From: Gerris lacustris
Lineage: Eukaryota > Arthropoda > Insecta > Hemiptera > Gerridae
Direction of reading: 5' to 3'
Length of the DNA: 64,000 bases
Assembly (NCBI GenBank): GCA_951217055.1
Contig: OX578280.1
Span: 45,387,882 to 45,451,881 of the forward strand
Shown: piece after piece, positions 12,601 to 22,210 of the stretch
How the letters are laid out: each line of letters begins with the position of its first letter
Position numbering within the stretch: position 1 is the first letter of the stretch
The notes under the pieces: model-generated
Database searches by the model: none
Told to the model about the DNA's origin: nothing
What the model saw: the letters and a program-made list of their open reading frames with translations, nothing else
Made by a program: the position numbers and the translations under genes

Positions 12601-12604
12601 AGCC

Positions 12605-12745
12605 TTAAAGGTGTTTAGATTTTGTTTGTTTTCTACAGATTTAGGAAGATTTGTTGGTTTTAAGCTGGAGGATCTCGGGGGATTAGAAGTAAAACAGGTT
12701 TTCTAGGGCAGGCTGTAGAGGAGGTTTAGAAGTGCTGGAATACTA
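12605..12745 (-). repeat. Short degenerate repeat, reverse-strand counterpart of 22211-22590
   Basis: The minus strand is a pyrimidine-rich string of units like TCTAAAC, CTCC, AGCTT and TCTAAT. This closely resembles the composition and quasi-period of the larger array at 22211-22590. Too degenerate for a consensus by eye. Confidence 0.35.
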
Positions 12746-12965
12746 AATGAAATTAGCTTGTCTCCTGCAGCCTGACATCTATTACCATCTTGTAAAACCC
12801 AATTATACAAACCTTCCTACATATCTCAATCAAGTAACTACTAAGTATTTACACCTTACCACTTTCATCACTTTTTTGTTCTATTATACAATCATATTAT
12901 CGCATTGCATTCAATACTTTTAATTATCTAACATCTGTAAAGGTCTCTTGTTGCTCATTTAGAGT

Positions 12966-13985
12966 TCGGATCAATATGCACTTAAAAACCTCAAAATATG
13001 CAATTATAAAGAGCGAAATATGCCCATAAATTATCCAATTATCACAAATATATGCGCTCAAATATGCAGTTATTCCTAATAAATATAGTCCAATAAGCAG
13101 AATAGTGCTGTGTAAAGTGCAATTCGAGGATTTGAAATACTCAAGAAACAGATAGTTAAAACGTTAAAATGAGTTTGTTTGTACCATTAATACCTCTTCT
13201 TAAGTATCTAAATTTTCTTTGAAATTTCGCCAGCAGAGATCAGAAAGAACCATTTTAAAATAAGAAAATGTCCTTTCAACGACAGTGGTTCAGCCCGGAT
13301 TACGTTGGACGTTGGATTATTTTTGTCGAAGTTTTTCCCCAATTGAACATTGCCAACCTCTCTTCTCCTTTAAGTCCCTCGAAGAGGACTACTGCCTTCG
13401 AAACCTCTAGACCGAGTCTCCAGTTTTTCAATATTTGGAAGGTCCCCGAAATTCAGGTCGTTGAATGCCAACCTGTGTGTCACTTAGCGGTTTTTAAGGG
13501 CGCTCTTCGTCCTCGGGATGGCCCAAATTAGCCGAACCGTGAAATTTAACACGTGTTACCTACTAATATTCATTGGTAACGAAAGCACTCCAGATATAAT
13601 CCGATAATAAGGACAGCAGTCTATGATCGCCAGTTGCTTTACCTTTATCAGGGATTAAGTCGAAAAATAAGAAAGCCAAGTCGAAATAACAAGCCTGCAC
13701 AGGGTACCAAGTACCAACCATCAGTAGGTACTGGTATACCCCTTTTCCTACCAGGTATTAGGAAAAGGGGCTTACGTGCCCCTTTATATACAGTGAATAT
13801 TCTCTAATCCTCAAAAGGTTGTGGTACCTTTAAAATATATGTGTGACTAAATCATAGACTAAATCTGCACTTTTAAGTAAATTCTTCCCAAGAAGTAGAA
13901 TATTTATGTGAAAATGCCAAAAATATGCAATAATACGCATTTATGCCCAAAATGTGCATTTTAAATTTGAATTTTAAGAGGCCTT
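12966..13985 (-). mobile_element. Decayed hAT-type transposon
   Basis: The two subterminal regions (about 12972-13085 and 13910-13965) are rich in copies of ATATGCA and its complement, a pattern I associate with some insect hAT elements. Between them the minus strand encodes a hAT dimerisation-domain remnant (see 13209-13290). Exact terminal repeats and the 8-bp duplication could not be identified, so the edges are estimates. A hairpin-forming CCCCTTTTCCTA / TAGGAAAAGGGG pair lies at about 13739-13770. Confidence 0.6.
13209..13290 (-). pseudogene. hAT transposase dimerisation-domain remnant
   Basis: The minus strand reads VVERTFSYFKMVLSD followed by a diverged RNFKENL. This matches the C-terminal hAT dimerisation motif (family form VERxFSxxKxxLSDRR...ENL). 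Upstream the frame is broken. Only this short part of the transposase is recognisable, and the element cannot be autonomous. Confidence 0.7.
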
Positions 13986-14276
13986 CCAAACATCATAATT
14001 CGTGGATAAAAATTACTTAGGGCATTAAAAAAATGATATGTATATTATGAAAAATCCTAACTCTACTTATATACTGTTATTTACTTCTCACGTAAAAGGT
14101 CTGGGTTCGATTCTCGACGTACCCTTGCTGGAGTCAGGAATCAATTTATTTTGGGAATAAAATATTCAGGCAAAACTGCTTTTAATCACCATCTAGTAAA
14201 TCCTATTAATAACTAATAAATATATTAAATAGCGTATTAATTAATCTGAAATGTATTCAGTGTTACTTAAAAAGAG

Positions 14277-14545
14277 GCCTTGGTAGCTCGGATCATTAAT
14301 GTTTACAACATCAGTCATGGTCACAACATAGATAGTTGGACCACAGATCTGGGTTTACTTCCTGGACCGATCCTCTCTCTCGGTGTTCACCCAGCATCGT
14401 CATTTAAATGATTAATGCGAAGTAGCGTGTATGTTGCGTAAGTCAATGATAAGGTTCATACAGCTCAATACTCACTAACCCCGTGTCATCCATTACATAT
14501 ATAATTGTGTTAGCTCTTTGGTTGTTCTCCGCGGGCTTTTGTGGC
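14277..14545 (+). repeat. tRNA-derived SINE (family S), copy 1
   Basis: Starts with CCTTGGTAGCTCGGATCATT, an A-box-like head. It has a decayed B-box (CTGGGTTTACTTCC, about 14350-14363) and a tail with CCCCGTGTCATCCATTA and AGCTCTTTGG. The tail is shared in inverse orientation with 23228-23663 and 54258-54482. The copy at 54258-54482 keeps a clear CGGGTTCGATTCCC B-box. Function: a nonautonomous retroposon that would depend on a LINE. Confidence 0.6.
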
Positions 14546-14829
14546 ACGGAGTTAGTTAGTTTTAAACTATCTAACAAAACTTTATCCCTTAAAAAATTAA
14601 AACTGATTATGCCAGGTTAAGCTAGATATCAACAACTTTTCGGACTCAACTCAATCTACCTACTTTGAAATTAGATACAAATTACCGCCAGAAATCCTAA
14701 AGTTTGGAATCTAAAACTTTTTAATCTATTGGTTTTTGAAACAAAACTTTCTCTGATGACTGGTATTTAAATCCCATAATAGCTACGTTTACATGGTGTA
14801 TTTAAAACTACCTGAATGCGGTATCTTTC

Positions 14830-14926
14830 TGTAAGATAAATGAACTAGATCAAGATATAAAATGATTTATGAAAATATATAAAAATACAATTAAGAAATA
14901 TTTTGACAATATGTCATCTTATGACA
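14830..14926 (-). repeat. 3' LTR (97 bp)
   Basis: Downstream LTR of the minus-strand gypsy element. It matches 20339-20435 with one substitution (A against T in TTAWGAAATATT). It begins with TGTAAGATAAATGAAC and ends with CTTATGACA on the plus strand. The terminal codons of the integrase frame (stop at 14919-14921) lie inside it. Confidence 0.95.
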
Positions 14927-15818
14927 TACCTCCCCCTCCCAGGGGCTCTTCTCTGGATCTCAACTGCGACGCATGTCGACGCTGTTGTCTGCCATTTAAA
15001 AGTACTAGATATGATAATGGCCCTGTAACCTTTATTACTTCTCCAGCAGAATATCCAGTTTTGTCAGGGTTTCGCACCCGAACCTTCTCTCCTTCCCTGA
15101 ACTGTTTAGACTTCTTCCCTAGGTCGTGGTATTTCATTTGCTTAGCAAGAGCAACTTCGATGTCCTGACTGAAGTCTGGTTTCAGTAACGTTAATTTCGT
15201 TCGCAACTGCCGCCCTAATAAGAGTTCAGCTGGAGTTCGTCCTGTCGTCTTGTGAGGTGTAGTTCTGTAATTTAAAAGGAATTTATGTAATCTTGTGTCT
15301 GTATCTTGGCCTTCTTGTCTAGATGCTTTGAACCTCTTTTTAAACGTCTGAACAGCTCGTTCTGCCAGGCCATTGCTCCTAGGATGATAAGGTGATATTC
15401 TTACATGCTTGATTCCAACACTACTACAAAAAGTTTTAAACTGTTCTGATGTAAATTGAGGTCCATTGTCTGAGACTATTAACTTTGGGAACCCAAATCG
15501 AGCAAAAATATTTTGTAACGTTGAAATTGTTTTGTGAGAAGTAATTTTGTGAAGTGGAACAACTTCTAACCATTTTGATGTCGCATCCACTAGAACAAAC
15601 CAGTAAAGCCCTTCATAAGGTCCTGCAAAGTCTACGTGCACTCTAGTCCAGGGTTCCACTGGTACAGTCCATGATAGCAGTGGAACATCCGGATCTCCTG
15701 GCATGTTCTCTTGACAATGGTTGCATTGCTTGACGGTATGATCTATGTCGTCGTCTACATTAGGCCACCATACATGGAATCTAGCTACAGATCTTATAGC
15801 TGCAACTCCAGGATGGCC
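14919..15818 (-). pseudogene. gypsy pol: integrase (core, GPY module and C-terminus)
   Basis: The minus strand is open from the MITE junction to the stop at 14919. It starts with the second part of the HHCC zinc-binding module (visible CNHC near 15720) followed by the DDE core. The core has VDFAGP near 15625, SDNGPQF near 15465 and NGLAERAVQ near 15360. A GPY-like module follows (TGPLSYLV near 15010), then a glycine run encoded by the polypurine tract. All three catalytic acidic residues are present. The N-terminal half of the zinc-binding module is on the other side of the 214-bp MITE, so the domain is physically split. Its role would be to insert the cDNA into host chromatin. Confidence 0.9.
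14927..14940 (-). other. Polypurine tract (plus-strand primer)
   Basis: On the minus strand this is GGGAGGGGGAGGTA, directly abutting the 3' LTR, as expected for the RNase-H-resistant primer of an LTR element. It lies within the integrase reading frame and encodes glycines. Confidence 0.85.
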
Positions 15819-16032
15819 GGTACTCTTATAGAAAAGGGCCCCCCTTTTTGTTTTTTATACAGAAGAGTTTATATCCCTTAGTCTAACTACCTTTTAAGAC
15901 AAAGGGATATTCAGTCCAATATGCTTTGGGACAAAGGAATATCACACTTTTGCATAAAAAAATTGTGAATTCGGTTGTCAGAAGGTATATTAGATTAAAA
16001 AAAAGTGGGGGGCCCTTTTCTATAAAAGTGCC
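15819..16032. mobile_element. MITE M1 inside the integrase region (214 bp)
   Basis: Ends read inward as GGTACTCTTATAGAAAAGGG and GGCACTTTTATAGAAAAGGG, each running into a C6 block. The flanks GGATGGCC (15811-15818) and GGATGACC (16033-16040) form an 8-bp target duplication with one mismatch. The inside carries the block CAGTCCAATATGC ... GGACAAAGGAATATCACAC, shared with the other three family members. No protein is encoded. The 8-bp duplication is compatible with hAT, P or Merlin type, but the ends fit none of these clearly. Confidence 0.85.
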
Positions 16033-16861
16033 GGATGACCTTCATGTAACATGTTTAGTATGTTTTTCCTTAATACTTTAGGTACGACTATTCTTCCTTT
16101 CCATGTAAGTATTTTAGATTCAAACGAGATTTCTAACCTCTTATCAAAAAAAATATTTAAATCTTTTGGTATATCTTTCTTATCAGGCCATCCATTTTCA
16201 AGATAAGAAATAATTATTTGTAATTGTTTGTCTTTCAAAGTTTCTTGTTGTAACGTATGTCGAGATATAGCAAGTTCATCTGTTCTTAACCTTAAAATTC
16301 GTTTTCCATACTTATCGTCTAGTGGTTTTATTACCTCTTCATTTATGATTGGCAATCTTGACAATAAATCTGCAGCTGCATTATCTGGACCCTTCACATG
16401 TTCCACTTGATACGAATACGCACTCAAAGTTAAAGCCCATCTCGTAATTCTGTTGGCAGTCATTTTAGGTATTTCAGAATTTTCCCCAAATAACCGTACC
16501 AACGGTTTATGATCTGTCCTTAATATAAACGGATGCCCATATAAATATTGATGAAATTTAGTGACAGCAAAAATTATTCCTAGAGCCTCTTTATCTATAA
16601 CTGAATACCGCTTCTCAGCTTTTGTTAATGACCTAGAAGCATAAGCTATGGGTTTTTCTATCCCGTCCTTAAATTTATGAAATAATACCGCTCCTATCCC
16701 ACATTCACTTGCATCTGAAGATACAATTAAAGGTAAATCTGGATTATAATGGACAAGACAATCTGATGATGTTAACGACTCTTTTAATTTGTTTACTATA
16801 TTTGTATCAGATTCTGTCCAGTCCCATTTATTTCCCTTTTTTAAAAACCTATGTAATGGGG
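16033..16861 (-). pseudogene. gypsy pol: RNase H and integrase N-terminus
   Basis: One frame is open across this whole block on the minus strand. It contains the RNase H features SSDASECGIGAVLFH (near 16710), EKRYSVIDKEAL (near 16610) and TDHKPL (near 16515). The block VKGPDNAAADLLSRLP (near 16370) marks the RNase H end and connection. It then continues into the integrase zinc region, ending at HEGHPA where MITE M1 enters. The usual start of this block, just after RT, is cut by the composite MITE M2 at 16862. The protein would degrade RNA in the RNA:DNA hybrid. Confidence 0.9.
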
Positions 16862-18145
16862 GGCACTCTTTTAGTTTGGTACCCCCCTACTTCATTGCAA
16901 ATTTGAGAAGACCTGGGTGGGTAAATGAGTGGGAAATAGTACTGACTTGCCTAGTTGGACAGTTAGTACAATGCCCAACAAATTTTAAACACCCAGGTCA
17001 TCTTAAATTTCTAATGAAATGGATCAGTAATTAATAATATATTATAATGAGTGTATTTTACATACTTTTACTAAACATTGTTTCTGATCATCTTTTCTTT
17101 CCCCGAAATGGGAAAGAAAAGACTGACCCACTTTGTCTAAATAACTACAACGATAATGGGATATTTAGTCTAATGTACATTGGGACTAAGGAATATTACT
17201 CTCTTATATACAAAAGTGTGATATTCCTTTGTCCCAATGTACATTAGACTAAACATACATTTTTCTTAATAGTTATTTAGTCAAAGTTGGGCAGTTACAA
17301 TATATTTACCGGAAGATGTGAGTGAACGATACTAGGTTATTTTCATTCATTTTAATATGTTCAAATTTTAAGAAATAAAATACCTCAAACAAACTTTCAC
17401 AAAAATTACAATTCAAATTTTAAGTACCTTACCTTGCATCCGCATTGGAAAAACTCCCTCTCATCTAATTGTCCATTAAACAGAATTTCACTTCGGAAAT
17501 TTAGTCTCTCTATTCCTCTAAAACTCAACTTATTATAATTTCGCTTTGGACAAATCTAATATTTTTTCTGTCAACGAAATAAAATTTAATTGATTGACAA
17601 TTGGCTATTTTGACATATAACAGGTCATTCAATTAAAAAAAAAAAAAAAAAATCCCCAAGAAATGATACATAATACTCCCTTTGTCTAAGACATTAGAGA
17701 GGTGTTTCTCACTTTCCCATTTTAATTCCTGCCCTAAATTAATTTAATTAAATAATCCTACTAGATTATTCATTTTTCTTAGGGGGGTACCAAACTAAAA
17801 GAGGCGACCCTATACGCCTCTTTTAGTTTGGTACCCCCCTACTAGATTATTCCTTTTTCTTAGGGGGGTATCAAACTAAAAGAGGCGTATAGGGGCGCCT
17901 CTTTTAGTTTGGTACCCCCCTATCTTTTTCTTCTCTTTCTTTCCCCTTTCTCAACCCCACACAAAAGCCCCACTGCTTTGGACATTCCCCTATTAAGATT
18001 GTTATTTTTTTAAGTATATAAAATACCATTTCAACATGTATTTAAATAAAAAATAAACGGGGGGTACCAAACTAAAGTGTTGCCACATGGCGCCTATTTT
18101 AGTTTGGTACCCCCCTATTGGGGGGTACCAAACTAAAAGAGTACC
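16862..18145. mobile_element. MITE M2, composite tandem of terminal-repeat-bounded units (1284 bp)
   Basis: Outer ends are GGCACTCTTTTAGTTTGGTA and GGTACTCTTTTAGTTTGGTA, each followed by C6. They are flanked by a perfect 8-bp duplication TAATGGGG (16854-16861 and 18146-18153). The same terminal repeat also occurs internally at about 17782-17838, 17862-17920 and 18059-18117, where two outer ends face each other across a spacer. The content can be read as four units: about 16862-17806, 17815-17888, 17895-18084 and 18089-18145. The first unit holds an inverted pair of the family core (17164-17200 and 17218-17253) and an A17-18 run near 17635. No transposase is present. Two 81-bp tandem copies begin at 17760 and 17841. 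Confidence 0.88.
17760..17921. repeat. 81-bp tandem duplication containing terminal-repeat palindromes
   Basis: Two adjacent units start with ACTAGATTATTC and each carries AGGGGGGTAYCAAACTAAAA, GAGGCG, an 8-bp spacer, CGCCTC and the inverse arm. The spacer is ACCCTATA in the first unit and TATAGGGG in the second. The second is nearly the reverse complement of the first, while the surrounding unit is in direct orientation. Confidence 0.85.
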
Positions 18146-19735
18146 TAATGGGGAGCATAAGCATTGCAGATTAGCAATAAATTTCTGATAATAATTAACA
18201 GAGCCAAGAAACGCACGTAATTCCCGTGTATTTTTAGGAAGGGGCATTAATTTTATTGCTTTAAGTCTTTCCTCTGTGGGGTAAACTCCATCTTTGTCTA
18301 GACGATGTCCTAAATATTTAACTGATTTATTTAAAAAACTGCATTTTTCTCTATTAATATGAATTCCTATTTTAGAAAATTTTGTTAATATAATTTCTAA
18401 ACGTTTTAAATGTTCCTCTTTTGTTTTCCCAGTTACTATAACATCATCAAGGTAACAAGCAACCCCGTCCATTCCAGCTAAGATTTGGTCCATAGTTTTT
18501 TGGAATAATGCAGGGGCGAAATTAACTCCAAAGGCTAAACGGCGATAACGAAAATAGCCGGCATCTGTTGCTACAACTAAGAACTTCTTTGAATTTTCCT
18601 CAACTTCTAATTGCAAATAAGCGTCTCTCAAATCAATACTAGAAAATGATTCTCCCCCTTGTAACTTAACCATGATTTCTTCAAACCTAGGCATAGGATG
18701 ATGATCGCAATATATGTATTTATTTAAGCCTACTTTAAAGTCACCACATATTCTAATTTTCCCAGTGGGTTTAACGACTATAACTATGGGTGCAGCCCAC
18801 TCAATTGGAGTTGTACTTGAATCAATAGGTTCTATTACGCCTTCTTTAACTAATCTATTTAGTTCCTCCTCCACCCCTGATTTAAATGCAAAAGGAACTG
18901 GTCTAGGTTTAAAAATTTTTGGTTGCGCATCTTTTTTAAGGTGAACAACTGCTTTGTGTCCCTTGATTGTACCTAGACCTGGAGAGAATATTTCCGGAAA
19001 TTTATCTAGTATTTTGTTAACCTCAGTAGAATTAGTATCAATGTATTTTTCCTGATTGATTTTTATATTACAGACACGTGCTCCTTTTGGTAAGGGTAAC
19101 TTGAATTTCAACACCTACTTTAACCCAAATAATGGAACATCATGTTTCCTTGCAACGATTAAAGGTAATCTTAATATTTGTCCAAAAGCTTCAACCTTAA
19201 CAGTAGTTTTTCCTAAAGTATCTAAAGGTACACCTGTATAAGCTATTAAATTAGGACCCGGTTCTAAAACAGGTGAACCTATTTGTACCCATGTAGCTTT
19301 ACTTATAACAGATTCAGTTGCCCCAAGGTCGTAAAGCATATCAATGTTTTTATTATTAATTTTAACGGTTAACATATCTTTATTACCTGAATTAATAGCT
19401 CTAACAGCTTCATCACTGTTATCAGAATCACTAGATGAAGACCTCGACTTGAATGATTTCGTATCAAGTTTATTTGTATTTGTTGGTCCTTTATTTTCCA
19501 CTATTACTGCTTTTCCTTTTCGGAGACATACTTTTGCAAAGTGTTCAGTACCGTAACACAAATTGCATTTCTTCCCTTGTGCTGGGCATGCTTCATTTGA
19601 ACGATGAAATTTTGAACCGCATTTGAAACAGTGTTTACCTCTTATTAATGTAATTGGTTTAAATTTCCAGTTTTCTTTTGAATTGTTATTTACTCTGTTA
19701 ATTCCTGGGGAATTATAAATATTAATCTTATTTGA
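18146..19735 (-). pseudogene. gypsy gag-pol: zinc knuckles, protease and reverse transcriptase
   Basis: On the minus strand one frame runs from about 19735 to the MITE junction, broken only by a TAG at 19115-19117. Two zinc knuckles are visible: CFKCGSKFHRSNEAC and CNLCYGTEHFAKVC. The protease has YDLGATESVIS near 19330 and LFGLK just before the TAG; DTGA or DSGA would be usual. RT has GDFKVGLNKY, FSSIDLRDAYLQL, FGVNFAPALFQ, the catalytic CYLDDV (18441-18458) and the thumb motif LGSVNYYQKF near 18190. The reading is cut at PL by MITE M2. The TAG sits where a tryptophan codon is common in this family, so a point mutation is likely (inference). Confidence 0.9.
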
Positions 19736-20307
19736 GTTTCTTCAGCTCTTTCTATGTTCATAACTGAAGATTCAACTTGTACTAGAGTTGAAATTGTTTC
19801 TGGGTGTAAGCGTAAAAGCTCTTTTTGCCACGATTGATTATTGATACCCAATATTAGTTGATCACGGAGCCTCTCTTCTAATGATGTTCCAAAATTACAT
19901 TTCCCAGCTAACGATCTTAAATTATTCATAAATTGGGAAACGGATTCATCATCTTGTCTGAATCTTTTACTGAATGTGACCCTTTCACCTAGGGTGCAAT
20001 ATTTTTTTACATAGTATCTCTGTAATATATTTAAAATATTATTATATTGTTGATCACTTACTCTATTCGGGTTAAAATGATCAGATAAGATCTTAAATGC
20101 TTTTGCCCCAATTCTTGATAGTAGTAAGTCTCTTCTCATTCCTTCATCTCTGATATTGCAAACTCTTAATTCAATTTCAAATCTTTCTTGATAATTTTCC
20201 CACAATTCTTCTTCAGGGTCAAAACTGTGAAAATTAAAAGTTCTTATATAATTTTGATTCTGTCTTTCTTCTGTCTCTGAATCTTGGTGATTTCTTCTTC
20301 TAGCCAT
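19690..20307 (-). CDS. gypsy gag (capsid part), probably truncated by a frame change
   Basis: The minus-strand ATG at 20305-20307 starts a 205-residue frame opening MARRRNHQDSE. An alternative non-ATG start lies 10 codons upstream in the primer site and is unlikely. The region YQERFEIELRVCN ... LLSRIGAKAFKILSDHF ... VTFSKRFRQDDESVSQFMNNLR fits the retrotransposon gag (capsid-like) domain. It ends with 13 residues that appear out of frame. Near 19725-19735 the frame that leads to the zinc knuckles overlaps by one base, so a lost base in an A-rich run or a -1 shift is needed to join them. It would form the particle shell and package RNA. Confidence 0.85.
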   Translation of the reverse strand: MARRRNHQDSETEERQNQNYIRTFNFHSFDPEEELWENYQERFEIELRVCNIRDEGMRRDLLLSRIGAKAFKILSDHFNPNRVSDQQYNNILNILQRYYVKKYCTLGERVTFSKRFRQDDESVSQFMNNLRSLAGKCNFGTSLEERLRDQLILGINNQSWQKELLRLHPETISTLVQVESSVMNIERAEETQIRLIFIIPQELTE

Positions 20308-20319
20308 TTTATTAAAATC

Positions 20320-20338
20320 TTTTGTCCGCAGCGCCAAA
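20320..20338 (-). other. Primer binding site
   Basis: Just inside the 5' LTR, after TT, the minus strand reads TGGCGCTGCGGAC. PBS sequences complementary to tRNA 3' ends start with TGG, so minus-strand priming here is plausible. I do not assign the tRNA. Confidence 0.7.
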
Positions 20339-20435
20339 TGTAAGATAAATGAACTAGATCAAGATATAAAATGATTTATGAAAATATATAAAAATACAAT
20401 TATGAAATATTTTGACAATATGTCATCTTATGACA
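20339..20435 (-). repeat. 5' LTR (97 bp)
   Basis: Upstream LTR of the minus-strand gypsy element. It is identical to 14830-14926 except for one base and is followed by the target duplication CTTTC at 20436-20440. It should carry the promoter and polyadenylation signals, but no clear TATA box can be singled out in such AT-rich sequence. Confidence 0.95.
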
Positions 20436-20440
20436 CTTTC

Positions 20441-21357
20441 CACTTAAACACACAATACAATCACCTGAATAAACACCTGACTATTACACATACACTATTT
20501 TTACCTACCTACACTAACACCTGACTTGAGTTCTTTTTAGGGCATGCGCAGTTTTTTGTTTCACCCCTGGGTAACATGTCACAAAAGCCATTTTTTCACA
20601 GCCATTATAATTATCACATGTCAGCTGTTGTCAAAATCAGCTGTTAATACAGTTAATACTTGTCTGTAAGATGTAATCGTATATTAGTAAATTCATGTTT
20701 CTTGCGCCGGTTATAAAATATAAATTAAATATAACTTAATCCGTAGTGAAACACAGTAATGCTACTAGTTATGCCATAAATGTTCTAATTATGAACAATT
20801 TAAATAGCTTAATAATTAATATAAATTTTGTATTAGTGTAACAATGATATTTTATTTTCAATTTATTATTCCACAATTATTGACTTAAACAATCGTATTA
20901 TTATAAATGTTACTAATTTATAAGAATTCAATATATTTATTCCTGCTCCAAATAATTTTTTAAAATGAATTTAGTATTTACAAGGAAATATGTTGCTGCA
21001 TAATATTTTCATACATACATTGAAATAACTTTTTTAAAAATCACTAAAAATAAGTTAAAAGTAAATTCGTGTAAGTGTCGTTGAGATGTTTCCAAAGGGT
21101 TTTCCCGCTTACAATTTGATATAGAAATGTATAAAATCTCGATCGAGGGGCAAATATATATTTTTATATAAATATACATATCCATTGCTTTTTTCCGGTG
21201 AATTTGGCAATATGTAGGGATATGTGTTCGGGATATGTTAGTATGTGGTGTGGGAGAGATGAATGTAACCATTTAGCCAAAATTCATGGATGTTTTTTAA
21301 CACTTAAAATCCTTTGTTATGTGAACTTCGTCTTGTGTCCTGTTCTCATTGAATTAT
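20441..21357. other. AT-rich spacer
   Basis: No gene recognised. A CACCTGA / ACACCTGAC cluster lies near 20461-20525 next to the retrotransposon. The 87-codon reverse frame near 21009 has no family signature. Confidence 0.45.
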
Positions 21358-21480
<123 letters not shown>

Positions 21481-22210
21481 TTATTTTTTTTATTAATATA
21501 GATTTTCTGGTAGGCGATGTTAAACTAGGTTCATTTACATATTCAATATTTGTCATCTATATCGTATAATGAAGAATGTCTTTTTTTTTTTTTTTTTTTT
21601 TTTTTGTTTGTCTATTATTCAACCCATTGGCTTACATAATAAACCAATAAATCTACAATTTTATTTCAAGCTCAAGCTTGTTGAAATTTTGAACATTTGA
21701 CCTTAAAATAAGAGGAAGGTCAAGGTACATTTTCTGCACAATATTTATATGATATTTCAATTTTATTCCGAGCTCATCACCCGAAAATATACCACCGAAA
21801 ACCAGCCCTTTCCCCCGGGTAACGATAAGGACTTCATGAAGTACTGAAAAATTTGAACTAATAAATCTGTACTGATTTGGATAAACATTTTAAGTAGAAA
21901 AAGTAGTGTTTATTCTATTTTCTTTGAATATTGCAACTACATACACACTTGTTATTAGCAACCTGCACACTTGTTATATACTTGCAGATTGCAGGAGTTA
22001 TGGCATTGGCTTAATACTCATGAAGTGAGAACCTGCCCATTTACAGTGCTCATGTTGATTCCTTAACTAATATTTTACAGTATTCCACGACTTCTGGCTC
22101 ACGACCTGACTGTACGTACTTTAGCTTTCTTGGTTACATCTATAGTTTCATCCTTTGAAAATGGCCATGACATCTCAACATATATACTTTAATTTGGGAC
22201 AACTACGCAT
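21481..22210. other. Spacer with poly-T tract
   Basis: T run at about 21581-21605. Otherwise no recognised feature. A duplicated CACACTTGTTAT lies at about 21953 and 21967. Confidence 0.45.

Larger units (their letters stand above)
14830..20435 (-). mobile_element. Full-length mag-like Ty3/gypsy LTR retrotransposon with two MITE insertions
   Basis: The direct repeats 14830-14926 and 20339-20435 are 97-bp LTRs (TGT...ACA on the plus strand) differing by one visible base. They are flanked by a perfect 5-bp duplication CTTTC (14825-14829 and 20436-20440). Total length is 5606 bp, of which about 1.5 kb is inserted MITE. On the minus strand the order is LTR, primer site, gag with zinc knuckles, protease, RT, RNase H, integrase, polypurine tract, LTR. 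There is no env. Very short LTRs together with this order point to the mag lineage (inference from family knowledge). Coding is broken by one frame change in late gag, one TAG codon at the protease/RT boundary and the two MITEs. Confidence 0.93.

Noticed and set aside
14869..15168. 99-codon plus-strand frame
   Set aside because: Antisense shadow of the integrase C-terminus.
16709..17247. Plus-strand frames of 60-80 codons
   Set aside because: They cross the RNase H antisense strand and the MITE M2 terminal repeat. No domain.
17782..17921. Parvovirus-like inverted terminal repeat, because of the flip/flop spacer
   Set aside because: No replication or capsid gene is present, and the ends belong to a MITE family with 8-bp target duplications. 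The resemblance is only structural.
14919..20307. env gene or retrovirus-like third frame in the gypsy element
   Set aside because: Integrase runs directly into the polypurine tract and LTR, leaving no space for env.
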